Shown one piece after another: positions 31,902 through 43,769 of a DNA stretch of 64,000 nucleotides; the stretch's first letter is position 1, and every line of letters begins with the position of its first letter. A model generated the notes under the pieces. That model worked only from the letters and a program-made list of their open reading frames with translations, was not told the DNA's origin and did not search any database. The stretch comes from Ypsolopha sequella (taxonomy: Eukaryota; Arthropoda; Insecta; Lepidoptera; Ypsolophidae): the NCBI GenBank assembly GCA_934047225.1, contig CAKOHE010000009.1:1-64000 (forward strand). Reading direction: 5' to 3'. A program made the position numbers and the translations under genes.

Positions 31902-32001
31902 AACCCAACTCCTCTTGCGGTACCCGAAGTACAGCCGTCAACTTCTGGGTTCAAACTCTCCTCCGTAGATGATTCAAAGCGGTCACGACTTATCATTGCA
32001 G
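31902..32001 (+). CDS. THAP/P-like gene, exon 3 copy A
   Basis: Bounded by tttttcag and gtattt. Encodes NPTPLAVPEVQPSTSG, a low-complexity linker. Nearly identical to copy B at 35680-35781 and homologous to copy C at 43654-43734. Confidence 0.55.
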
Positions 32002-32160
32002 GTATTTATTACTATTTACATAAGGTAACTTATTGATATAGCCAAATTCATACTGGAGACTTTGTTAGTGATTAGATCAGTAACAAGACTAAATGACGCC
32101 TTTTGTGAAATACACAAAATGAGGGTTCCCAGAGTAAAAGTTGTTTGTATGGACTTTTAG

Positions 32161-33481
32161 TCCGGGAGCTGGCCGCTCCAAACCCTACCTCATCATATTA
32201 CCGGCAATAAGGATTTTACAGATAAAGTAGACCATTAGTGGTCCTAAAATAAATTGGTCTGCTGTGGCGCAACCTGGCACGTTTTGAACAAGTTTTTTTT
32301 TATGCAGCCTTTTTTTCTATAAAATATTTTACATACTTACCGAATAAAACTAATATGCTGAGATAGAGACTATTAAGTAGAACGTGAATCAGCAAGTCTG
32401 CCACGGCAAATGTTGGCGGGTGTTGCAGGCAGACCTAAGTAGAGTAATTTTAGGTCAATGACGTGATAGTTATAAAAAGATAAGAGATCAAGATATTAGG
32501 TACCAACCAGAATTCCTAAAACAGGTACGTTACTGAAATTAACCTTGAGTTTATGTCCAAAATTATGATATTTTGTATTTTTTCTTCGTTTGTACCAAAT
32601 ATTTTTAAGAAAATGTATCAAATTGTCAAAGTTTGATATACTTTAACACTAAACTACTACTATAATATAACTGCGAAAACGCTTATTTTAACAATTTAAA
32701 CTCGAAAAATCATAAAAAGGCCTATTCACACTATGGAACAAAGTCGCAAGTACTAAAAATCACTCTGCCTTCTCCGATCATGGATAATAGTACTTACGTA
32801 AATAACGTAGAGCTGTCGAAGAAAATACGAATAATGCTAATTCAATGTAATTAATTACACGCCGCTAAATTGAGAAACTTTAGCAGGTGTACTCATACAT
32901 ACAAACAAATTCGTCGAGTCGATCAAAAACAGCAGATTTTTTTTCTGCGTTTTCGGAGTTGAACCCTAAGTTAAATTTGTTCGTATTTATGTATGTATAC
33001 ATTCACCCCCTATATATTCTTAGGTATTCAACATTTTACGGTATATAACTAACTGACAAAACCATTCATATATGAAAAACTGCCAGGCTGCATGCTGGCA
33101 GACCAAAATTTATGTATGCAGTTTTACTTGATCTAATATAAAAAAATTGGTTTCACTCGGTAAGTCGATAAGGTAAAATATGGCTGTCAGCTGACTGCTA
33201 AATGTGGTCTGCCTGCAACACCCGCCAACATTTGACGTGGCTGACTTGCCGATTTACGTTCTACTTAATAGTCTCTATCTCAGCATATTAGTTTTATTCG
33301 GTAAGTATGTAAAATATTTTATAGGAAAAGACGCTGCTTGAAAAAAAATCATGTTGAAAATGTGCCAGGTTTCGCCACGGCAGACCAATTTATTTTAGGA
33401 CCACTAATGGTCTACTTTATTTGTAAAATCCTTATTGCCGGTAATACGATGAGGTAGGGTTTGGAGCGGCCAGCTCCCGGA
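32161..33481. mobile_element. 1.3-kb foldback element with about 275-bp inverted arms
   Basis: Left arm 32161-32435 begins tccgggagctggccgctcca and right arm 33206-33481 is its reverse complement. The matching copy-B sequence near 35940 shows the uninterrupted site (ggacttttacaatgg). The interior (32436-33205) is AT-rich with a further imperfect inverted repeat and no transposase. The flanks share a short TTA/TTTTA run, so the exact duplication is unclear. Confidence 0.8.
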
Positions 33482-33669
33482 TTATTTTACTATGGAGCTT
33501 GGCACTGAAATCGCGATTTATTTTTTAATGCAAATTTAAATCTCGAGCACCATCTTCACATCTCAAATACAAATGTAAATAAATTAAATTAAATTAACTT
33601 GTTGTTCCTAACCTTAGCATTATAAGAAAAATTTTAGAATTATTATTAAACACTATGCATTTTAATGAT

Positions 33670-35548
33670 ATAGGATGGGATTTGGTCGGCCGCCTGGATT
33701 CGTGCTGGGGGCTCGGTTGGTGATCATTGAACCTTGTTCCTGGTCCCCGGCCGGGTCTCCGGTATGGGTTCGGGTGGCTGATTAGATTTTACCTTGTATA
33801 ATATATATTTTACCTATCATTTTAATCTGTATATATAAAATTCAAAGTCCTGACTGACTGACTGACTGACTGACTGACTGACTGACTGACTGATATATCA
33901 ACGCACAGCCTAAACCGCTGGTCCTATAGACTTGAAATTTTGCACATAGATGCCTTATATAGTGTAGGCATCCACTAAGAAAGGATTTTTCAAAACACAC
34001 CCCCTAAGGGGGTGAAACGGGTGTCCAAAGTTTGTATGGGGAAACAAGATTAGTTAGACTATTTAATTCGAGACTTTACAGGAGTACTCCTATCTATAAA
34101 TGAGTAAACACGTGTTTCAGTTTTTTTCAGAATTCAACCCCTAAAAGGGGGAAATGGGGTGAAAAATTTTGAAAATCTACATGGGCATCGTTTGAATGGT
34201 TTATCGGGTCGCTGATTACGAAAACAACAAAGATTTCTGAATCCAATGTAGTGGACGTGAAATACCATCATCCCCTGTTGGGTGCGATGGGGTTGAAATG
34301 TTGAAATGTGTAAATATCAATATGGGTGTCGTTTTTATGGTTTTTTGGGACGTTAATTAAGAAAATGCCATCGATTATGAAATGTAATATAGTGGACATG
34401 AAAATTCTTGAAAGTATGTGTGCCGGAGCAAATCGGCTGTAACAGACGGACAGACAGACAGCCACACAAGTGATCCTTTTAGGGTTCCATTTTTCCTTTT
34501 GAGGTATCTATCTATATATCCACAATCTGTCTATCTATCTATATATCTATCTATCTATATCTATCTATATCCCAGCAAAATATCTTTGGAATGGAAGGTG
34601 GTACATCCCTAAGGGTTGGACCTTGGGGAGACAAAAAAAGTTTCTTTTTTTAATGTCGAAACTTTGACAGCCTGTATCTCACAAATGGCTGGACTTAGAC
34701 CCATGTTGATGGGTGTCTAGGAAAAGGTCTCGACGAGATCTACCTACCAAAAGTGTCAAAACTTTACAGGCCTGTATCTCCCAAATGGCTGATGCTAGAC
34801 CCATGTTCATGGTACTCTAAGAAAAGGGCTCGACGACGACGGTATAAAAAAAACCGAAAAAAAAAAATTCCAAAATTTTGATCGACCATATCTCCCGAAC
34901 GGCTGATTGTAGGGAGTTCGGGTTTCAACTATAGTGATCGGTCAAGCTGGGGCTACAGGACCAAAAAAAAAATTGAATTTGACAGGTTGTGACAGTTTTT
35001 TGACAGGTCCAAAAAAGTATTCCGATTTGCATGAAACTCGGTATCAAGGGGCATTCGGGGTCGCCGATTACGCTGCCGTATTCAAATTTGTAATTTTTTG
35101 ACAACTGATAGGGATTTTGACACTTTTTCGGAAAAACTTTGATCGGTGATTCCCCGTATTTGGCATTCGATTTGGTTCCACGAGGCCGAAAAACGAACAT
35201 GTGAGGACGGAGAACGCGCCCGCGAGGCCGAAGGCCGAGCAGGGCGCGTTAGCAGTCCGAGCATGCGAGTTTTTCGGCCGAGCACTACACCTTGACTCCC
35301 AGAGGGAGTGAAAGCACTTATAATGTTTGTTTCTGAAAAAAATGTAATTGTTTCCTGTAGGCCACGCGGGCGAAGCCGCGGGCAGAAGCTAGTCGTAAAT
35401 ATATTGCTACATAAATTAAATAAACCTTTAATTTAGTTCATGTACATTTATTATTTTATTACATATATTTTCTTTATTAGATTAAATTTGACGTGTAAAA
35501 AGTGTACCTGCTTTGCAAAATAAACTATTTGAATTTGAATTTGAATTT
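33670..35548 (+). mobile_element. LINE-type tail, split by a Helitron
   Basis: The two outer pieces (33670-33825, 35393-35548) interrupt copy B of the duplication. The right piece ends in aataaactatttgaatttga with a ttgaatttgaa run typical of LINE 3' ends. The left piece is GC-richer. No coding sequence remains. Confidence 0.5.
33826..35392 (+). mobile_element. Non-autonomous Helitron 1
   Basis: The 5' end TCTGTATATATAAAATTC follows an A. The 3' end is gggcgaagccgcgggcagaa then GCTAG, followed by T, with a hairpin just before the CTAG. Inside are (tgac)n at 33851-33892, (tatc)n near 34500-34575 and no Rep/helicase frame. This gives canonical insertion between A and T. Confidence 0.8.
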
Positions 35549-35679
35549 GATCTGAAATAAAATGTATTCTGTCCTATTCTTCACAGCCAATATATTCAAT
35601 ATATTCCAAGAGTATATTCTTTAATTTTGTAGCAAAATATTAATTAAAATGAATAAATATGGTTTATTTCATTTTTCAG

Positions 35680-35781
35680 AACCCAACTCCTCTTGCGGTA
35701 CCCGAAGTACAGCCGTCAACTTCTGGGTTAAAACTCTCCTGCGTAGATGATTCAAAGCGGTCACGACTTTTATCATTGCAG
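35680..35781 (+). CDS. THAP/P-like gene, exon 3 copy B
   Basis: Same borders and nearly the same sequence as 31902-32001, with small differences including a two-base gain (gacttttatc). Confidence 0.5.
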
Positions 35782-36214
35782 GTATTTATTACTATTTACA
35801 TAAGGTAACTTACTGATATAGCCAAATTCATACTGGAGACTTTGTTAGTGATCAGATCAGTAACAAGACTCAATGACGCCTTTTGTGAAATACACAAAAT
35901 GAGGGTTCCCAGAGTAAAAGTTGTTTGTATGGACTTTTACAATGGAGCCAACACTGAAATCGCGGAAAAAATTAAATACCTACAAAGTTAAATACCTACC
36001 TACATCGCGTTCCGCATGACACTAATAGTGCCAACACTACCATCAAACTTGTCACGCCCATCAAGTCATTCCGAATGGACAATTGCGTCCATCACTGCTT
36101 AAACTTATGATCCATTCGGAACGCTTTTGAACGCGACATGTACGTTGACACTTGAAAGTGACAGAATTTGTAGGAATTTGTTTTACGTTACGTGAATACA
36201 AAGGGTATACTACT

Positions 36215-36785
36215 TTACTAAAGTAGGGTCACTGAGTGATGGCACTTATGACAGCTGCATTTAGTGATGAGGTACATTTAAAATTTCGGTTAAAAATGAA
36301 AATCAAGTGTGAGTTTACTCAACATTAGACACGTCATTCAACATTCAACATAATGATACAAAAGGAAAATGTGCCAAAACCAGTGGCGTAGCTATCGGAG
36401 GGCTATGCGGTGTGGTGCCCCGGGGCCCTCAAGAGATGTTTAAATATCTAAATCGAAAAAAGTATTTTACTATCATTTATTTTCGTTTAGTTTAACTTCG
36501 TCGTTGTTTTGTTTTTAATTAAATATTATTGCGTAACTTGGTGACCTCAAACACGACCTATAAAAAATGAGAAACTTTAAAAAAAAAAAATCTTTGTTTC
36601 TATACGAATTCTATTACACAATAAAGCAACATTCAAATCGAAAAATAATAACCGAAACAAGTAGTACATCACTATCAACAATGAAGTATTACATTTTTTA
36701 ATTCACACTTGCTTATAAATAATTACGATACTTTGTAGGCATTTAAACGTCATAGGCGCCATCACTCAGTGGCTCTACTTTAGGT
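36215..36785. mobile_element. MITE with agtgatggc TIRs, copy 1
   Basis: Left terminus cactgagtgatggc and right terminus gccatcactcagtg, with ctaaag/ctttag at the extremes. A nearly identical copy lies at 55817-56378 in the same orientation. It has no transposase. Confidence 0.8.
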
Positions 36786-37018
36786 CCAAGAAGTCATTTC
36801 CTCTAACTTCAATCTTTGAATCATGGTTTAATAATAAACTCTTCTGCTCCGAATACATTATTTTTAAAATTGCCGCCAGCTGGCTGTCACTTTTCATAGA
36901 TCGCTCACAGTGCAAACGCTCTAAAGCATGGGCGATGATAGCACAACATGGCGTCGTTAATGACGTCATCTATGACATCATAGCGGCCATTGTAGGGCTA
37001 TCGTTATCGCGCTAACAC

Positions 37019-38859
37019 CTCAGAATAAGGAATACAAATAGAAGCCTGGCTAAAATAAGAACTGGGCATTAGCCATTGTACTCATCTAACGTAAATTACT
37101 CCTGTGTACGAGTGAATGAAACACCGGACCGCACTTACTTTATATTTTTTCCTGGTGTGTCACTAGATTGAACCAAGCAAATGTCAGTTGGATGTAATTT
37201 GGATGTATTTTAAAAATTATAATACCATCAAATTAAATACGTCTCATCATTGTATCGTTTTGTTGTAATATCGTTCGTTGCGTGCATCACATCTTAATTT
37301 GGTGGCATCGAAATGTCTAATGCATTTTGCAAAAGTTTACAGCTTCACCGAGAGAAATTAAATATTTTGGTGCTCTTCCTCTCAAAATTCGTGAAAGTGT
37401 GATTTATTATTGTTTGTGTTGATTGTTTTTTTAACATTGTAATAAAATGTCTTGTGCGATTGAAGGCTGTAAATCGCATACAGGAAGAAAAGAAAACAAC
37501 AATGAAGCAATATCATTTCACCAGTGAGTTCTAATAGTTTTTATGTTAATAAGTTGCAGGATCATACCTAAAACTCAGTAACAATAATAGTAGTTCTTGT
37601 AAATCATACTCGTGTTCAATTCTACACCGATATTTGCCTGTTTTATATAGATTTTCTGCCGACTATGAGAGGTTATGTTTTTTCGCATAGTGATGTACTA
37701 AAGTCCGTGTGGCAAACTATCGAACATTGGTTCCTGCGGCAGCCGTGCATAAAGGATAATACCGCAGATTAATTGCAGTGCGAGTTAAAAGAAAAATAAT
37801 GCCGAATAAATATCGCTATATTTTTTGTTACAGATTTCCAAAAAGGGAAGAATTAAAAAGTGAATGGCTTAGACGAATAATTAGACCAAATTGGGCAATT
37901 AAAAAAAGCAGTCATTATTTGTTCGAAACACTTTACGCCGGATTCTTTTGGACCAAACGAAAATTTTAAATGGAGACGGTTAAAAGCAGATGCTTTACCG
38001 ACGTTGTATTTACCAGATACAGACACATGCGTAACCTTTAAATAATTATGTATAATTGCATTATCAATCTTGTTTGTAGGTACGTGCTTGTATTATACTA
38101 TAGTATATTAACTCGATAATTTTTCAATTTTAGGCAACAGAACCAGTACCTATGGATGTCTGTGGTGTAGAAAAGTGCATACTTCTATGTTCGCAAATCG
38201 TTCTGAAAGGCCAGTTCAGAACTTGTACGTTACTTCCATGATCGACTTCACGAAAAAATTCCGCAGATCAAGACATTTTCGTACTTAGTGCGACTTACAA
38301 AGTATCCACTTAAATAGTTTACGGTTGTATCTCTGATACAAGCTACAGCATTTTTTGTACCAGAAACAAGCACAATTTTGGACTTAACTTATGTACCTGC
38401 CTACGATATAGTAATTTGTACTTAATAAAAAATATTATGCTAAACGAAAGATATCCTTTTATTAATTCCTTATTTACACAATATATCATGTGTCCCACTG
38501 GGGTAGACAGAGACCACTTTGCTATTAATTCTCTTGGCCTCCTTCTAAAGCAAGAGGATGTCACCAAAAAGGTCGGTGCCTCCTGCATTCTCTTTTTTTT
38601 CACACTTTGATACGATATAATGTGTGGTAAGCAGATTGGTCTTGGTTCATTTCGATTTGGTTTATTTATCGTAGTCAAAAATCGACATCGTTGCATCACT
38701 AGCAAAGCAACGAACTAGTGACAACCTACCTAATTAAGAAAAAACTAATACATATCCATCTCTCTCTAACGCACTAGAATGTCGTAAGAAAATCAAGGAT
38801 AGGTGTCTTTCTCCGCGTATTATTTTAGCCAGGCTTCTATTTGTATTCCTTATTCTGAG
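37019..38859 (+). mobile_element. P-like TIR element encoding only a THAP protein
   Basis: A perfect 40-bp inverted repeat starts ctcagaataaggaatacaaa at 37019 and closes at 38859. The flanks are an exact 8-bp duplication, gctaacac (37011-37018 and 38860-38867), as expected for P-type (and hAT) elements. Inside is a small three-exon THAP gene and no transposase core. The element sits in an intron of the larger P-like gene. Confidence 0.85.
37447..38241 (+). pseudogene. Three-exon THAP-domain gene inside the TIR element
   Basis: Exon 1 (37447-37523) begins MSCAIEGCKSHTGRK and ends at donor gtgagt. Exon 2 (37834-38030) begins FPKREELKSEWLRR, continues through a C-x2-H-F motif (CSKHFTPDSF) and ends LPDTDTC. 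Exon 3 (38134-38241) adds ATEPVPMDVCGV and about 23 residues to a stop. All four zinc ligands are present and the exon phases match. One extra A in the A7 run near 37903 shifts the frame inside exon 2. The product would be about 127 residues, a THAP domain with a short tail and no nuclease, reminiscent of truncated P repressors. That role is inference. Confidence 0.65.
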
Positions 38860-38867
38860 GCTAACAC

Positions 38868-39385
38868 TGACTCGGAATGGCTGTTGACGCGATAAAATCG
38901 ATTATGTCGTCATTCGGAACGCGGTGCTACTCGAGCAAAACGTACGAAACAGCAGATTTTTTTTCGCGATTACTGTGTTACCTCTATAGTAAAACTTGTT
39001 TATATGGACGAGTATGTCGGCGTGGACGTAGCACCAGATGGAGATTTGGCACTTTCATCACCATCCGGATAGTCGTTCATAAACTCACACCGAGTTGGGT
39101 TTCCTACCCGGGTCGCGACACTAACCCGTTCAAAAATGAACTCGCGTCTCAACACCGACCGTTCAAAAATGACAGTGTCGCTACACTGGTGTCGAATTTT
39201 TCAACATCAACTCTGAGCAGGGTTCGCAAGGTTCGTATAGGCTCCAAACGTCACCTGACATTTACGTAAATTTTCGTAAATGAAATGACGTTAATTTTTG
39301 TACCGAGGGGGTCTTCTCAACGTTATAGTTGATATACTTACGTTAAATTTAGTACAGAGGGGGTCCTCTCAACGTTATTATCCCA
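38868..39385. other. No gene; repeat-like flank of Helitron 2
   Basis: Bases 39060-39385 resemble 31063-31200 and continue after the Helitron at 41588-41720, showing the insertion split an older repeat. Confidence 0.45.
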
Positions 39386-39670
39386 TCCCACTAATATTAT
39401 AAATGCGAAAGTTTGGATGGATGTATGGATGTTTGTTACTCCTTCACGCCGTAACTACCGAACCGATTGGTCTGAAAATTTGCACAAACGTAGTTCTGGG
39501 CCTGGAATAGCACATAGGCTACTTTTTATCCCATAAATCAGTTCCCTTGGGATGGCAATGGGGTGACAAATTTCTTTAGAAAAGTGAAGTGTTTTACACA
39601 AGCTCAAGCACAAGCTCCTTTAAATTTGCACAAGCGCAAAGTACAAAAAAATGGTACCAAAAAAAAGAAA

Positions 39671-40414
39671 AACGGTCAAGTGCGAGTCAGACTCGCAAGT
39701 CGTCCGTAATTCGACAGTTTTGCGAATAGAAAATTTAATTTTGACATTTTTGGAACTTTAACGGTGAGATTCCGTTGTCCATCCATCCGTATGTCACAGC
39801 CTCATAACTTTAGCACTGTTAAAGACAAAGACTTATAATTTTGCACAAAAGAGGAAAAAAAAAATTATTCCTAAAACCACAATATGGGTATCAAATTATA
39901 AGTATTAAGGAGCTGATTATAAAATTATATAATTTGGCTATATTAACTTGCACCTTTTTCAAGAAATCGTCGAAATACCACAAAAAAAAATTATGTACCC
40001 ACCCCGATTATAGGTCATAACTGGCCAATTACAGGATAATTATAGCGTTTTTTTTTTAATACAAATGAAAAATAAAAATAAAGTTAAATAAATTTATACA
40101 TATTTTTTTAATACAATATAGGTATTAAAAAGTCGATTGTAAAAATATACAGTTTTGATAATTTACTTGCATCTATTTCGATAAATCCTCAGAAAACCAC
40201 AAAAAATGTATGTCCCTTCCCTTATCTCCAAAACTGGTGAATCGAAAAATGTAAAAAAAAAAAAAACCACGGCAATAAATGCTTACGTAAAGATTACAGA
40301 AAAAAAAATTGAGAAATTCACGAAAAAAAAGACCAAATAAAATTTTCTGTTCCCAAAACTGTCGAATTACGAAACCTAGGTACGCGAGTCTGATTCGCAC
40401 TTGACCGGTTTTTC
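39671..40414. mobile_element. TIR repeat with ggtcaagtgcgagtc ends, nested in Helitron 2
   Basis: Left acggtcaagtgcgagtcaga and right attcgcacttgaccggtttt are inverted. The interior holds two related blocks with atatgggtatcaaatta-like phrases, as at 10030-10620. It has no coding capacity. Confidence 0.6.
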
Positions 40415-40606
40415 GTCAAATATAACAGGAATAATTAGCGTACTTACGGCTACAATCTACTACGCGGACTCAATACGGAACTTATTGAAAATCATTTTTG
40501 AATTAGTAAACGTGCGACAACAAATTTTATAAGCAATCGTGCTTTTTCCGTTCAGAAACGCTGATACGCCTTCGACCTCGCCAAAGACACTTTATCTGGG
40601 GATAAA

Positions 40607-40885
40607 ACATCTAGCCATCCATCAGCCTGTGTTCGTTTACTGCTGGAAATAGGCCTTTCTAAAATTTTTCCACTCTTGGCGCTCCTCCGTCATGCTCATC
40701 CAGCCACTACCGAAGTCCGCCGGGCCAGCAGGCACGAGGTCGGTCTAGGCTACGCTTTGCTGCACGTGGTGTCCATTCTAGGCCTTTTGGCTCCAACGGC
40801 AATCACGTCGGCGACAAATATGGGCCTACCCACTGCCACTTCAACTTACTGATTCGGCAGATTATGTCGATGACTTTCCGCAGTG
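40607..40885 (-). repeat. Lepidopteran-type SINE-like repeat
   Basis: Contains catccatcagcctgtgttcg, ggcacgaggtcgg and cccactgccacttcaactta. It is in the reverse orientation relative to 19330-19500. Confidence 0.55.
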
Positions 40886-41881
40886 CTTAAAGGCAAAAGT
40901 ATTTAACTGATAAGTTATCTCTTACCAAGGGCTTGATCCACCGACTTAAGGTCGCTTAAGGAGCTATGGAGCGAGCTATGCGTGGGATATCTCTAATGAA
41001 TAAAATCGAATCAAATAAAAGTAAAAAATAATTTCGTTCGGAAACGCGGCTCGGCCTACGGCCTGAACAAAAACACTTTAGCAAAGGACATTTCAAAGAA
41101 CAAAAAATAGTTTCGTTTGGAAAAGCGGCTCGGACTTCGGCCTCGCCAAAGACCACCAAAGATACTTTAGAAATTAAGATGACATTTTTCAGGGTATTCG
41201 GAAAATCATTCCATAAGGACAAAAATATTTTTCGAATTCAGTTGCTTTAAAGTTATAGAGCTGAAATTTTGCTTCTGTTACTAGGGTTGGGTTTAAGGAT
41301 TTAATATATTTAAGAAAAAAATATTGTGTTTCAAACTGTTAACACACTAACCGAAGTTTAATTCAGAGAAAAAAATTATAATTTCGTTCAGAATTTTCCT
41401 AAATTTTCAATTATGAATTTACAAATTTTACCTGGGAATCAAATAAGTGATCGAGAAATTATTTCGTGAGGAAACGTAGCTCGGCCTTCGGCCGCGACAA
41501 AGCCTGAGAATCAAACAAGAGATCAAGAAATCATTTTAAACTACAAAAAACTAAATCCACGCGGGCGAAGCTGCGGGCAAAAGCTAGTACTAAATATAAT
41601 GCAAAAATGACAACTGACGTTTGGAGTGTCGCTACACGACGAAACCCGTTCAAAAACTCAGCGTTACAACCCCAGTGTTCCTACCCAGCCCAGGGCTATT
41701 TAATGAACGCACTTCGGGGTCTCCTTCATTTTCACTCAAGCAATAAAAGATGATAGTTTTTTACAAAAAGGCACAATTTAATGTCACTTCGTAACCTTTA
41801 CAGATACTATGGCACGAGGTGAGTAAGTCAGGCTCGGTAGAACTTAATAGTTCACCTAGATCCGGCAGGGGCTTCTAATAG

Positions 41882-42262
41882 TAGTTTATGGTACAAGGGC
41901 GCAAAGCAATAAATTACGAGCATGAGCGTAGCGAGTGTTTTAAACGTAACCGAGTAATTTATTGCTTTTACGCCCGTGTATCATACCAAATTTTTCAATG
42001 CATAGTGTGAGGAAATGAAAACAAATGTAATCTTGTGAACTTTAGATTATAATTGGCTCAAAAGTACTGTATCCAGAGACGTTAAACAGTGGAAAAAAAA
42101 GTATAACGTCTATGGTACACAGGAAAGGCTGCAGGTTAGCCAACCATTGTAAATAAATAAAAAAATAAAAATAATAATAAAGCCCTAGGGCAAAATAATC
42201 GACTTTTTGTTCGGTTTTGATGCATAAAAAGTGGGCCTTTACGAGCACATGCATTGAAAAAA
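41882..42262 (+). mobile_element. Copy 3 of the tagtagtttatg repeat family
   Basis: Starts tagtagtttatggtacaagg and ends gtgggcctttacgagcacat. Very similar to the copy at 43770-44122. Confidence 0.75.
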
Positions 42263-42525
42263 CTTTTAAAACAATAAATCCACATTATTAATTCACCATT
42301 CCTTCACAACAACAACAACACCAAAAAGTTCTATCGGCTGCCACCAGCCGCTGTGGGGGCGCTGCCCCGACTGGATACTTCTGACTGGCTGAATACAAAA
42401 TATTAACATTTAAAGTAAAACGCTATTTTAAGGCAATAACAAATAAACTATTAAGTATTTAAATCATCCTTAGATATTTTCATAACAAAAACATTAATCT
42501 GTTGGAGTTACTTAGAGATATCAAC

Positions 42526-43103
42526 CCTGCGGTCCGTAATAGAATTACATAGATAAAAGCTATGAATGAATTAAAGTGTGAGCGATGACTGGTCCGTAAT
42601 TTGTGAGCTAGCAAACGATGTGAAAGATAGCTTATGATTCGGACCGCATTAAAAAAGATACATCTTAACCATAACCTCTTATCACAAAATACAATAAGAT
42701 TATTTGATTTTATTTCGTCAAAGTGCCGTGATTCGTGATGGAACAAGAAGAGTTTGTAGCACTGTTCTTTAACGTAGACTCAGATAGCGACGAAAAAATA
42801 TATATACATATAAATTCTTCCTTTTCGACGAAAAGTTCCACACGACTTTTTATTTGTTTCTCTCATGGCCGAATAAAACATATACTATGGTTTGTCTGAT
42901 CTGAACTGCTGAAATAATGGAGCGAAAACAATTTTTGACATTCCATTCCGTTCAACGCTCACATCGCCTCACCTCCGTCGCATGAGCCATGAAAGTCATA
43001 CGAATGAATGAACGCATTTGCTTCACTCATGGATTATTAGCCATTCACCTCATTCATTCGTAATCGATTTTAGCGAAATAATTCTATTTCGGAACGCGGG
43101 GCA
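42526..43103. mobile_element. Longer element with accctgcg ends
   Basis: It shares both ends (accctgcggtccgtaataga and ttctatttcggaacgcgggg) with the 100-bp MITE at 24833-24933 but carries about 480 more bases. It has no transposase-like frame. Either the parent form or a MITE with an insertion. Confidence 0.55.
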
Positions 43104-43279
43104 ATTATTCATCACAAGCACAAAATAGTTCCTAATAAAGTTATAATATCTTGATTCTTCTGAATGAATTCTTTGGATATTGACAAAATAAAATCGTATT
43201 TATATAAGTTTACAAGCTATTATGTGAATTAGAAATATAATCATAATTATTATTAAAGTATAAAATAGGAACTGAGCAG

Positions 43280-43412
43280 TGACTTGTTAGTTCCAAACAA
43301 AACGTAAGTAAGCGCTAGTATCGCCATAGCGCGAAATTCAAATCTTGTTGTTAGTTCCGAACAAAACCGTAAGCGCTAGTGTCGCGTGCAGCGCAAATTA
43401 CAGATAATATTT
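43280..43412 (+). repeat. Degenerate tandem duplication of about 65 bases
   Basis: Two blocks share ttgttagttcc.aacaaaa, gtaagcgctagt and tcgc..agcgc. It lies in the intron before exon 3 copy C. Confidence 0.6.
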
Positions 43413-43653
43413 GTAGGGCTAGTCACCTGCGCCCATAAGTACTATCTCCAATTTCCGGCTTCAGCAACATCATCTTAACACCCAGTAATGTCAAGAGTAA
43501 ACTTAATTTAATTTATATTAGAAAAATTCAATACAAATAAACATGTAAAAGAGGTCATGTGTGTACAGTGGTGTGATTATCTCAATAATGAGATTTCTTT
43601 AATTTTGGAGCAAAATATTAATTTAAATTAATAAATATTGTTTCTTTTTTTAG

Positions 43654-43734
43654 GTACCAAATCCTCTTGCCCTGCCTGAAGATCAGCCGTCAACATCAGC
43701 AGAATTACATCCTACACGATTTAGATCATCACAG
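43654..43734 (+). CDS. THAP/P-like gene, exon 3 copy C
   Basis: Acceptor ttttttag, 27 codons (VPNPLALPEDQPSTSAELHP and seven more), donor gtattt. The length is a multiple of three and the phase fits exon 4, so this is the copy most likely to be spliced. Confidence 0.65.
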
Positions 43735-43769
43735 GTATTTTATCTTACGTAGTATAACCACAAATAGTA

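Larger units (their letters stand above)
33540..35990 (+). repeat. Tandem segmental duplication of the exon-3 region (copy B)
   Basis: Bases 33545-33669 plus 35549-35960 repeat 31640-32160, covering intron, exon 3 copy and downstream intron. Copy A is interrupted by the foldback element and copy B by a LINE tail carrying a Helitron. Confidence 0.75.
39386..41587 (+). mobile_element. Non-autonomous Helitron 2
   Basis: The 5' end TCCCACTAATATTATAAATG follows an A. The 3' end has a gggcgaagctgcgggc hairpin and ends AGCTAG before T. There is no Rep/helicase frame. It carries other repeats: the element at 39671-40414 and a SINE-like block at 40607-40885. Confidence 0.8.

Noticed and set aside
34418..34612. 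64-codon frame ending in YLSIYLSIY repeats
   Set aside because: It is produced by a (tatc)n microsatellite inside a Helitron.
37778..37969. 63-codon frame ending YAGFFWTKRKF
   Set aside because: It reads the THAP exon in the wrong frame after the A-run. The correct reading one base off gives the CSKHF motif.
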